DNA of 64,000 nucleotides from Anas platyrhynchos (lineage: Eukaryota; Chordata; Aves; Anseriformes; Anatidae): contig NC_092590.1 of assembly GCF_047663525.1 (NCBI RefSeq), forward strand, positions 17,325,001 to 17,389,000, read 5' to 3'. A program made the translations under genes and the position numbers. The stretch's first letter is position 1, and each line of letters begins with the position of its first letter. The notes beneath the pieces were generated by a model, which saw nothing but the letters and a program-made list of their open reading frames with translations, did not search any database and was not told the DNA's origin. This document shows, one piece after another, positions 22,303 through 33,300 of the stretch.

Positions 22303-23216
22303 CACAGAATCATCTGGGTTGGAAGAGAGCTCCAAGAGCACCTAGTCCAACCTCTGACCTAACACTGACCAGTCCTCCACTAAACCATATCACATAGCTC
22401 TACATCTAAACATCTTTTAAAGACCTCCAGGGATGGTGACTCAGCCACCGAGCCCTGGGGTCACCACTAGTGACCGGCCTCCAACTGGATTCACTCCATT
22501 CACCACGACTCTTTGGGCTGGGCTATTCAGCTAGATTTTAGCCCAACGAAGCGTACACCAGTCCAAGCCATGAGCAGCCAGTTTCTGGAGGAGAATGCTG
22601 TGGGAAATGGCGTCAAAAGCCTTACTGAAGTCGAGATAGACCACAGCCACAGCCTTTCCCTCGTCCACTAAGCGCGTCACTTTGTCATAGCCGGAGATCA
22701 GGTTCGCCAAGCAGGACCTGCCTTTCATAAACCCATGCTGACTGGGCCTGATCTGGGCCTGCTTGCCCTTTAAGCGCCGTGTGATGACACTCAAGATAAT
22801 CTGCTCCATGAGCTTCCCCAGCACTGAGGTCACACTGACAGGCCTATAGTTCCGCGGGTCTGCCCTCCGGCCCTTCTTGTAGATGGGCGTCACATTTGCT
22901 AGCCGCCAGTCAGCTGGGACCTCCCCTGATAGCCAGGACTGCTGCTAAGTGATGGGAAGCGACTTGGCCAGCTCTTCTGCCAGTTCTCTCAGTACCCTCA
23001 GGTGGATCCTATCTGGCCCCTTTGACTTCCATACATCTAAGTGCCGTAGCAGGTCGCCAACCATTTCCTTGTGGATTATGAGGGCCACATTCTGCTCCCC
23101 ATCCCCTGCCACAAAGTCAGAGGGCTGGGTACCCAAGAGAACCACTGGTCTTGTCGCTGAAGACTGAGGCAAAGAAGGCATTAAGCACCTCAGCCTTTTC
23201 CTCAGTGGGGGCTTCC
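22303..23216 (-). mobile_element. antisense CR1 LINE fragment, internally deleted, unit 1
   Basis: Read on the minus strand this is a CR1 retrotransposon. Reverse-transcriptase sequence (about 23206 to 22450) carries KAEVLNAFFASVF, PIYKKG, NYRPVSVTSVLGK and VVYLDFSKAFDA, the last covering the first catalytic-region motif. The sequence then jumps to the CR1 3' UTR and end (22449-22303). The YxDD catalytic region lies in the missing part and the frame is broken, so the element is dead. Its 5' side fuses to MROH-derived sequence across a shared GGGGGCTTCCC stretch at about 23207-23217. Confidence 0.88.
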
Positions 23217-23573
23217 CTATGGCCAGCCTGCTCTCCAAGCTCAGCACGCAGCCTGTGGGGAAACCTCCTGCCAAACGTGCCAGTGCCGTTCGTCACGGGG
23301 TTGTGCCGCAGCTGCACCCCCTTGCGAAACAGAAGTGGAGAGAAAGAGTGGGCATTGCGGGCAGCAGCCGCGAGCAGCTTGTGCGCATCTTTGGCTTCGC
23401 AGTTTCGAAGGCACATGAGGCAGACCATGGAAGCACTGGGGCGTGAAATGGAGAAGGTGAACTATCCAGAGGTGGCTGCGGAGAGCATGTTGGCGCTGGC
23501 AGAAATACTTGGAAAGCTGATGGCGAATGGCTTGGGTGAGGCCTTCAGAAGAATAGCCTGCTTCTCCAGCTGA
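23207..23573 (+). pseudogene. fragment of MROH intron 35 plus exon 36 at the unit 1/2 junction
   Basis: Continuous similarity to 19015-19370 of unit 1: the end of intron 35, the acceptor, then exon 36 from 23403. It ends at an in-frame TGA at 23571-23573. This is the complete form of the fragment that is cut at 7103 on the array's left edge, so the unit boundary used here falls inside it. Confidence 0.82.
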
Positions 23574-23823
23574 AATCAGCTGGAAGTGAGCTCCTGCCCC
23601 CTCCTCAGTGAGCAGCATCTGTGCTGTCTGCGCTGAGGAATTTGTGGGGAGGACCTGGGGACGCAGCAGCTGGGAGCGGAGGCCTGTGGCTGCTGCCTGT
23701 GGCCCCACTGCCCCAAAACAGCTCCAGGGGAAGGAAGGAGGGCTCTGTGCGGCCCGGGATGTGTCAGTCACGGAGCCGGGCTGGTGGCATCGTGCCACGG
23801 GAGGGTTGGGAGGGCCCTGGCCT

Positions 23824-23999
23824 TTGCTCCCCATCCCCCTCTGTGCGTGTCTGGGCGCAGAGACTCAGTTCCCCTAACCAGGACTCCCTTCTCTCACAGC
23901 TTGTGGCCTGACGAGGACTGGGAGAGTGGTGCTCCAAGTGCCTGACTTCAAGGAGCTGTGTGAGAGGCTGGAGACCATGGAGGACGGGTCTCCATGTGA
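23824..23999 (+). pseudogene. broken extra copy of MROH exon 28 (unit 2)
   Basis: Same remnant as at 7582-7757: acceptor present, donor side lost, located upstream of the promoter. Confidence 0.78.
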
Positions 24000-24158
24000 G
24001 AGACCCTCTGTGCCCTTGGGGCAGGGGCTCGTCCCAGCCCTGCTCCGGACCTTTTTCCAGACAAACACTGTCTCATGGTGCACAGAAACTTCTTTCTTTG
24101 GAGACAATCAGGCAAAGGCACGGAGGGGAGCAGCGCTGCCACCTCCGGCCCTGCCCTG

Positions 24159-24272
24159 TGACGTGTCCCCGTATCTGTGGCAACCCTCTGTGAGGCGCGA
24201 GGCCCCTCAGCGAGGTCACAATGGCTGGGTGCCTTATAAGTGCTGCGGTGAGGGCAGGTGGCCCATTGCCTC
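24159..24272 (+). promoter_or_regulatory. TATA-type core promoter of MROH copy 2
   Basis: Identical motif set to copy 1: TGACGTG, AGGTCA, ACAATGG, then TTATAA at 24234-24239, about 90 bases before the start codon. Confidence 0.55.
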
Positions 24273-24326
24273 TCGGCGGCCACAGGAGGAGGACCCGGAG
24301 AGAGATTCTGGGGTGATCCTGCTGTG

Positions 24327-27300
24327 ATGGAGAGGCTGAGAGGATTTTTTGGTAAGGGGCAGTGGGAGGCCGGGGGCTGCATCCCCATGAGTTCCCAGCA
24401 CCACCAGAGATGGGTCCCCAGCCTGTGCTCTTGGTGCTGGGAGGATGCCTGCCCCACCTGGTGCGAATCCCCACAGCCAGCCAAGCTGATGCAAACTGGT
24501 TGTTTCCTTCCATCTTCCTTTGCTTGTGTAGGGATCAGGACTAGACGAAGACGTCACAGGAACGGTGGCAGAGAGACGGGGTCTGAGACTCTTGCCACCT
24601 CTGCCGCCGTCGTGACTTCCTTGTTGAAGAAGCTGCAAGACAGAGAGGTGAGCTGCGCACATCCTGCTGTGCCGTGGGGGGTTGAGGGCTCCCCTCCACC
24701 CTCAACGCAGGGGTCTTGCCTGCTGGCCCCTCCGGTGTCCTGCTGCTGGGCTGACGCTGCTGCGCTGCCTCCTTTCACGCAGCAGCTCAGCCTGGAGCTG
24801 CCCAAGCCTCCGTCCTTGTCCTAGCCCTGCACCGTGGTCCCAGGCTGGCGCCTGGTGCTCGGTCGCTTCCCAGGGCTGCTGCTCCCTCGGCTCCTTGGTG
24901 TAGCTGGACGCAAGCTGGGACAGGACGCGCTGGTGCTGCCTGTGGGCTCTCCAGAGTGAGGGGCAGCAGCTCGCAGCTGCCCGGGAATAAGGGCAAAGCA
25001 AGAGGTGTCGTGGTCTCTCCCTAGGGTGAGCGAGCGGAGACTTACCGCCGCCTCGAGCACGTCTTGCAAGGAGATGACACCCGTCTGCGGAGCGGCGTTG
25101 TCAACCGAGTGCTCGCAGAGGTGTCTGGAGACATGAAGGCAGCCCAGGTGAGCTTGTTCTCTAGGAGGACGAACGGAGCAGCCCGCCTCTCCCCAGCTTT
25201 CTCCTGGGCAGCATTTCAGCTGTGGCTCTTTTTCAGGGCGCGATGACCGAAGTGACAGCAGCTGCTGGTGACGTCCTGGTGGCTCTGGCTCGTTCCCACT
25301 TCGAGTTTGTGATGTCCGAGCTCCAGGGCCACCTGAAGAGCATGAGGGGAGGAGCATGCCAGGAGTTTGTGCTCAGCACCTTGAGCAAACTGGCCAGCAG
25401 CTATGGTATGGCCCCTTTGGCCTCGTGCTCTGGGAGATGGTCCGTGACGGCCAGGAGCAGGGCCCCTGCCCCTCCCTGAAGGCTATTTTGGGCCGGCGGG
25501 CTGTGGGCTTGTGGCACCTCCTCGCCCGGAGCTGGGATTTCTCCCCAGCCCTCCTGCCCGCGGTGCTGCTCTGGCTCTGGCTGACCGTGGCTCCCTCTGT
25601 CCCTCTGCCCGTCCTCTCTCTGCAGCCCTGCGGTGCATCCCCTTCGCCCAAATGACGCTCGCTGCTCTGCACGCCGTGCTGAGCCACGTGGAGAGCAGCC
25701 GGATCCTGCGCGCCATCTGCAGTGGTGAGTAGAGGGGAAGGGGCCGGGCGGGCTCTCGCTGCCTCGCTCCGATCGGATGGCGGCGTGGTCCTGCGCTGGG
25801 GGGCAAATTTGGGAAGGGCAGGGCGGGGGCTGCAATGCTAAGTGCTGGAGGGGAAGAGGCCTGCGAGGAGGAGGAGGAGGAGGAGGAGGAGGAGGAGGTA
25901 GAGAAGGAGGCTGAGGTGCAGTGGGCAGGAGGGGAGAAGGGGCACCGTAGTTTAGTCCAGATGCCTGGAGCACAGCACTTGCCGGTCCCGAGCCGAAGCC
26001 TGGCGAGCCAGGGACTGCTCCACGCGGGCGTGGGCGAGGGAGCCGGGCACGCTGCCTGTTGCCGGCTTTGACGAGCTCCTTTCTTGTGGTGCAGTGCTGG
26101 AGCAGTGGTCGAGGGCGATCAACGCTTACTTCAACGCCTGGGAGCAGTGCCCCTTCCCTCGCATCGGGGAGGCGCAGCTCTGCGAGCAGGTGTACGACCT
26201 GTTCTGCCACGCGGTGGGAAACTGGCTGGGCCGTGACGAGGAGGAGGAGGTGAGAGCTGCTGGCCCTTTGGCAGGGGAACGCTTGCTGTCCTCTGGAGAG
26301 AGCCAGAGATGTCTCTCCTCTGGAGAGAAGGGAAAGGGAAAGCCCCCTGTGGGCAAGGCAGGCATGTGCTGGGGGACGCCGAGTGCTGCACAGCCCTCAG
26401 AGCATCTCGCCTCTCTTCCCTCTGCAGGACAAGCAGGCCGTCTTGGGAGCAGTGGCTGCTATGATGGCCGTCGTCCTCCGTGATGCACAGCACCAGGACA
26501 ACGTGTGGAAGCAGGTCTTCTGGCTCCTGCGGCAGTACCAGGAGCTCCAGGAGACTTGCCGGGTGACAGAGGTGAGGCGTTGCGCGGGGTCTGGTGCAGC
26601 TGTGGGCAGGGCTTCCCCATGCCACAGGCGTGCTGGGTTTCTTCCTTCCCACGTGCCTTTAACCCGCTCGTCCTCTCCCTTCTCTTGTAGAGCCTCCGTT
26701 ATTTCCTGACGACCTTGGAGGAACTTCACGCTGTCGCCCCCCAGGACAAGCTCCGTGCCATCGCTGCTGCTGTGCACCACCAGGTAAAGGGAGCCCGTGC
26801 CTGTGCCGCTGGCCCAGGTCCTGCAGGCCGCATTGCCACAGACGGGGCGGGCAGGGCAGGGCAGGGCGTCCTTCCACCAGGACCTTCCTGGAGCTGCCTC
26901 GAGGCTGTGAGCACCCCGATCCTGGATGTTTTGCGCAGGCCCGAGGGGCAGCTCAGTTCCTTCAGCCGTTTCCCCCTCAGCCACCTGGCAGGAGGCCTCT
27001 GGAGTGCCGGGACCCAAAAGGCAGCCTCTGATGGCTGCTCTGCCTGCGATCGGTCTCTAAAATGGACCTTTTTCCCACAGATTGTGGAGGAGGCCAGGCA
27101 GCACAGCGCAGGCCACAAAGAAGAACTGAGGCAGTGCATTGTGCTTCAAGGTAAGGGAGGGAAGGGGACGATGCCCGTCGCGTGCTCGCAACTTCCTTGT
27201 GAACCTCAGCCGTGGGGTTTTGCTGACTATTCACGCAAAACGTGGTGTCCTGCCCGCAGCTCGAATCTGCCCGGAGGAGACAATCATGTTCCTGCTGTCC

Positions 27301-30300
27301 CACCTGAGCAGCGAGGACGAGGGCACCCGCAGGACAGCGCTGACTCTGCTGGGAGCTGTGGCACGCACTGACGGTCAGTACCACAGGCCAGGCCTGGGGC
27401 AGTCGGGGGGCTGAAGCTATCTGCTGTCGGAGCTTTCAGGCCCGGCAAGGCAGTAGTAGCTGCAGAAACAAAGTCCTTCTGGGACGCCAGTGCTTCCCCT
27501 GCAGTCAGAGCCCAGCCCTGCCGTGCTGTCCCGCTTGTGCGTGAGAAGCCTGGGAGCTTCGAGGGATCCCTTCTGCCATCTGAGCCCTGCCTGAACGCGG
27601 ACCTCTCTGTGTCTCTTGTAGAGCCTGCAGTGAGAGAGAAGCTGCCCCTAATGGTAGAGGCCGTGCAGCCCTTGTTCATTGAGGCCAGCACCCAGGTGAG
27701 CTCATTTGGGAAGGAACAGCGAGAGCAGTGGGGCAGGGCAAGCCCCCCGAGCCGGCAGGTTGTGGAGCTGTACAAAGCCGAGCCCCGAGCCCAGGCAGCG
27801 AAGGCTTCTCCTGCGCGCTCGGTGCCTCTCCATGGGCTGCGGGGGCTGCCCCAGGCGAAGGTGGCTTCCCTGTGGCTGCTGGCGGGGCAGACCGTAACCA
27901 CAGCGTCCCCTTGGCAGGTGAGGAGCGCGCTCCTGGGTTTCATCAGGGACCTGCTCAGCGTCAGCATCCCGAGCTGCTTGGCGTGGGAAGCGGTGGCGCA
28001 CATCTTTGTCGAGTTCAGGCGGGCCTCGGACAGACTGGTAAGGACAGAGCGGGACACCCGCGGCTCGGTCCCGTGCCCAGGCTGTGCCGAGAGCTCCCTC
28101 AGTGCAGCGCTCGCTGCTCCCGAGCTGGGGCTGGGACGTGGGGCCTGGCCATCCTCCTCCTCCACAGAGCCTCCTGAGGCAGGAGCTGGGAGTAACGGGG
28201 GGTTTCCCAACGCTGTCTTGCAGGCAGTAGAAGACCTCCAAGAAGAAAGAGACCTTCGGGCCCAGTGCATAGATGTCCTGGAGTCTCTGGATGTCTCCGT
28301 TGGAGGCATGACCCAAGTAAGTGGTCCTGCTCCCCGCTGCTGCAGCCGCTGTGCACCTGCAGGGTGTTTTGGCCAGCCCTCGCCTGCCCCTTTTGGGGAA
28401 AGCCGTCCTTTCCCGCTCCGAGCCGCGATGGGCATGCTGACGTGCCAAACTGCCTCCTCTTCCTCTGCAGCTCTTGTGGCCACGGCTCCTGCAGTACATG
28501 GTGCCGGCCCAGTACTGCGGCCTGCTGCTCCCGCTGTCCCGCTGTCTCCAAGCCGTGATCGAGAGACAGAAGCAAACAGAAGGGCAAGAGGACAGCGAGA
28601 AGCCTGATGCTGCCCAGGGGCAAGGTGAGAGCAGAAAGTGCCCCAGCAACGTGTGCCGGGCTCGGCCAGGGGCTCCCTCCCAGCTGCATGGGGGCGTCGA
28701 AGGTGCGAGGGGCTGGGGGCGAGGTGCTCAGGGGCTCACCCTGCCTTTCTTCCTCCTTGCAGACAAGACGCCCACGCCACAGGCGCTCCTGGTTCAGCTG
28801 CTGGTGAGTAGCGGGGCCGCGGGGAAAGAGCTTTTCTGGCCAGGGGCAGGGGGAGGTGCTGGGGCAGGGCTGCTTTTGCTTTTTGGAGTCGAGCTCCCTG
28901 GTGGGAGAAGCCGCGTCCCCGGCGGAAGGAGTGAGCCCGTCTCTCTCTGTCCTCACCTAGGTGGTGGCGGCTTCTGCTGGGTGCGGAGAATGCGGGGCCG
29001 CTGCCCTACAGCTGCTGCAGGCCCTGCAGAGCAGGATCCACAGATCCCTGAGGGACCTGTGGCCCATGCGCATCCCCTGCATGCTGCAGTACCTGGAAGG
29101 TAAGGTGCTAGTGTGGAGCGCCGGGCTCAGGAGAGCTGGAGGGGGCAGGAAAAGAGCCTCCCTCCCAGCACGGCGGAGGGGAACCGCTGCCGTCCCCCTT
29201 CCGGGCAGCCAGCGTGGAGGCTGGGATCTGCTGGGATCGGCTTGCCCCTGGGGTCTGCAGCCTGGCAAGAGCTGTGGTGCAGGCAGTCTGAGGCCCTGTC
29301 AAGCCTGGGACTTGTGGGGGTCTGGGCTCCCAGGGAAGGAGAGCGCGGAACTCTTCCCTGGTGCTGGCTCAAGTGACAGCGAGGGATTTTGCTTCCTCTT
29401 GCTTTGCAGAGCATCCAGAGGGCTCCCTGGACTCCGAAGAGTGGCAGTGCTATCTGCTTAAGGTACAGCATCCCCGGGGGTGAGGCTGCGGGCAGTTGTG
29501 CCCCCGCCGCTCCTGTGCAAGGCCCGGGCAAAGGGCGAGACAACATTGGCCTCCTGTCGTGTTCCCCCCCAGTTCCTGACGGAGTCAGCGGAGGAGATGC
29601 AGGAGGACCAGCCATGGATCGTGTGCCTGAGCCGGGAGCTGAGCCAGCAGCTGAGCAGCTCCTCCAGCAGCAAGGAGGACAAGGTTTGTTCCCTGCCTGC
29701 GCCCTCCTGGCAGCACAGCCCGGGGCACCCGGCTCCGGGGCTGGGGCTGAAGGAGCGCGTTCCCGTGCGGGCTGTCGGCACCGCTCCCCCTGCCCTCGCC
29801 CCAAAGGTGCTTCCCTCCGCTACCACGGCTCGGGCTCGGGCTCTTCTCTTGCAGGAGTTCCTGTACCGGGCTCTCGGCACGGTGCTGGCCTCTTGTCGGC
29901 GGCTCACCCACGTCCAAGGGCAGCTGCTGAAATACTTGAAAGAAACGGATGCCACCAGGCCGTGTGACAAACAGGTGAAGGTTCCTCTCCCTCTCCTGCC
30001 CCCGCTCTGCCCAGTGTCCCCATGTCCCTGCTCCGGACCTTTTCCATTTCCTGGGAGCTGCCGTTTCCCTCGGGCAATGTCCTGCCTTGCCGTCGTACGC
30101 GTGCCAGAGCTCACTCCCATTTCTCCGTCATTGCAGGGAATAGCTTCCGTGGTCTCCTACGCTGCTGAGCGCCACTTCTACGTGGCCCTGGATGCAATGA
30201 GCATGGTCCGCAAGGCGCTCATCAAATTCGGCAGACGGCAAAGGGTAATGGCTGCAGGCTTTGAGTGTTCGGCCTTCTCTTGCCCTCTTTTCACTTCCCG

Positions 30301-33300
30301 AACGGTGGTGGCCGAGTCGTGGCACCCACGTTGCACTTGTCCCTCCCGGCAGAGCTACCTAAGACGCCTGCCCCCTGCAGAAAGCTGAGGGCCAGGAGCC
30401 CTGTGAGCTGTGGCTGGCTCTGCCCCTAGCCTGGGGGCCACGGGCAAGCCTTCCACGGCCAGCACACCCCTGACGGGCACGGGCTGCTCGCCTCAGGGCA
30501 GGACCGGGACAAACTCCTTCAGATGCTTTTCCACGGCCCTGCACAGCCGAGCCAGACAGCTCCCTCACAGCCCCGCTCCCCAGCCCCACAAATTGGCGGC
30601 GGCCCGGGGCACAGCAGGGCATCGGACTGACATCTCGGGGCATCTTTGTCAACACAGCTGCCGGACAGGGAGCGGAGACATCAGGCCACATGGGCTGCAG
30701 TCATGCTTACCTATGGCAAGATTGCACTGCGTGCGCCCAAGGCAGAACTGCTGGACTGCGTGGAGAAATGCATCCTGGCCAACATCCTGGAGCTCTTCCA
30801 TGCCTGCAGAACAAAGGTAGGGGCGTGGGGCACAGAGGAAGGAGCAGGGAGGGCTGGGTGCCCCCACGTGCCGAGATGGACGGCCTCTTTCTGAGCGTCC
30901 CCTGCGTGCTTTGTCCTGAACGTCCAGCCCCAGCCCCGAAGAAGCCCTCGCCCGTGCTCCTCTCCCAGCTCTCCAAGCAGTTCAACTGGTGTTTTTCTCT
31001 CTCCGGTCTCAGGAGCTGCAGCACAAGCTCGCCCTGGTGAACAGTATCCAGGAGGTCACCCGTGCCATCCAGGTTGTGGACACCAAGCAGAGATTCAGGC
31101 TCTGCAAGAAGCCGGAGGTGCTGAACGTCCTGCTGGTGAGTGCCTGGAGCTGGGGCTGCCCGCAGGGGAGGCAGCTTTTCCCGGAGGTCTCCAGCGGCCA
31201 CCCCCCAGCTCCTCGTCCCCAGCTGCTGGGCCCTGGGGCGCTGGCACTCGGTGGCTCCGTGGTGGCCGTGGGGATGAAGGGGCTGGTGCGGGCCCCTCCG
31301 TGCCCCTGCCCACCCTGAGTGCGTCTCTCTGGGCCTTGCAGGACCTGATGAGGGAGGATGGCTGCGACAGCCCTGTGTCCCGAGTGCATCTCAAGGTGCT
31401 TCGGCTGCTGGAGCAGTTGAGGTGAGCTCTGTGCCCCAGGCTGGGGGGGCCGGCTCTGGGGCTCAAACCCAGCTGGCATTTGGGCCACTCTGGAGACAGC
31501 TGGTAAAGCCCCTCACTGTTTTACTGTTTTCTCCCCCTTTTTCTGCATCCAGCAAGCTGGAGCCTCGCGTGGACTGGGAGAAGAGGTGCTCCCAGGTGGC
31601 CGTGTGCTGCTGGAGAGTCCTGTCGTGCCCTCCTGCGGACACAGAGCTGCAGGTACCTGCCAGCCCTTCCCTGCACACCTCTCCGTCGGGATCGCACCTC
31701 AGCGCTCCCTGTGCTCTGGCAGCTGCCGCGGTGCTGAACCTCAGTCCTCCTTTCCCGCTTTCAGCCTCTGCAAGCGTCGTGTGAGGAAGCTCTGGGCCAG
31801 CTGATGTCAGCCTTCCTCCAAGCGGAAGGCACCTCCCGCGCCTTCGCGGACATGGTCTCGGTGAGTAGCCGTGGGGCAGAGCTGGGGCCTTCGGGGATGC
31901 TCCGAGGGGGATCCGTTCCCTGCTGCGATGCCAGGGCAGGCAAAGGAACGGGCCCCGCGGGAGGCAGAGCCAAGAGCCAGGCTGGCACAGGGAGATGCCG
32001 GTGGGGAAACGGCTCCTGGGGGAGGGCAGGGGGGTGGCAGTGCCGGTGCTTGGCGGGGCTGGGGCCACGCGGAGCCCCAGGGCAGGGGCCAGGAGAGGAG
32101 GGAGGGAGGCAGAGAGGGGTGGCGGGGGGAGAAAGAAGGACGCCCGTCACGAGACACGTCTGCTCCACCCCAGGTCTTGCTGCACCAACTCACCTCAAGG
32201 AACGCGTGGCAGCAAGAGAGGGCCCTGCAGCTCTGCGCCCAGCTGCTGGGCACTTACGAAGAGCTCTTCAAGTGCTCGGTGAGTACGAGCCCCGCGTGCC
32301 CCATTCCCTCTCCCTGCTGGCCACGGCCCGGGGAGGCGAGCAGGCACTGGGCTGCCTGCGACCTTCCTCCTGCCTCTCGCCCCCACAGAGGGAACTCGCC
32401 TGCTCGGGCTTCGGCTCCTTGCTCGGTGTGCTGGGGCCTCTGCTGAGCGACTCCCAGGCCGCGTCCCGGCGGAGGGCAGGGGCCTGCCTCAGCTGCCTTC
32501 TCCGGATCCAAGGTGAGGAAAGCGGGTTCTTCCTGGCCCCCAGCAGCCCCATCTTCTCTTCCTTCCCTGCCCAGCGAGGCCACTGCTCCCCATCCCCCTC
32601 TGTGCGTGTCTGGGCCCAGAGATTCAGTTCCCCTAACCAGGACTCCCTTCTCTCACAGCTTGTGGCCTGGCGAGGGCTCGGAGAGTGGTGCTCCAAGTGC
32701 CCCACTTGCATCAGGGCATCAGGGATCTGTGTGAGAGGCTGGACACCGTGGAGGACGGGCCTCTGCGTGAGGACCGTGCCGAAATAGCGAAGGTAACTGG
32801 CTCCAGAGAGTGGGGTGGGGTCCCAGTGCCTTTGTCAGGAGGTGCGTTTTGCACGCAGGGAAACAAGACGAGAGGAGATGGTTCTAAGCCTCTCCGCTGC
32901 AGGAAGTACGAAAAACAGCGTGTGCACAGAGGAGTGTGCCCCGAGTGCCCTCTCAATGACCAGTGAGCTGCGGAGCTCAGAGGCCCCTCGCGTCTCCTTT
33001 CTGTCCGAAAGAGCTGGAGCAGAGCCGTGACAGTCTCTCCTCTCTCTCCAGGATGTTTGCCAGTACCTCCCCCAGGGACAGGCCAGGAGCTTCATGGACT
33101 CCATCACGAAGACCTTCTCGTGCACTAACCAGCAGCGTGCACGAGCAGCTGGCGACTGGCTGATCGCATTCCTGGAGACACGAGGAAACGAAATATACCC
33201 AGAGGTACGGGAGACACTTGTTCCCCTCGGCCTTGACTTTTCTCTGCTGGCTGTCGTGCTGCGCCTCGTGTGGACTGAAGAAACGCAGCCCGAGCGCGGG

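Larger units (their letters stand above)
7103..23344 (+). repeat. tandem array unit 1 (16,242 bp)
   Basis: First unit of a head-to-tail array. Position n here corresponds to n+16242 in unit 2 with very few substitutions over the whole length, genes and transposons included. It contains the upstream exon mosaic, promoter, complete MROH-like gene, solo LTR, spacer and antisense CR1. Confidence 0.95.

Noticed and set aside
21482-22345. 287-codon plus-strand open frame in the spacer of units 1-3
   Set aside because: It runs into the 3' end of an antisense CR1 and has no start context, splice partner or known domain. Conservation between near-identical units is not evidence of selection.
22531-22893. 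120-codon minus-strand frame with reverse-transcriptase motifs listed as a possible gene
   Set aside because: Part of a dead, internally deleted CR1; annotated as a mobile element instead.
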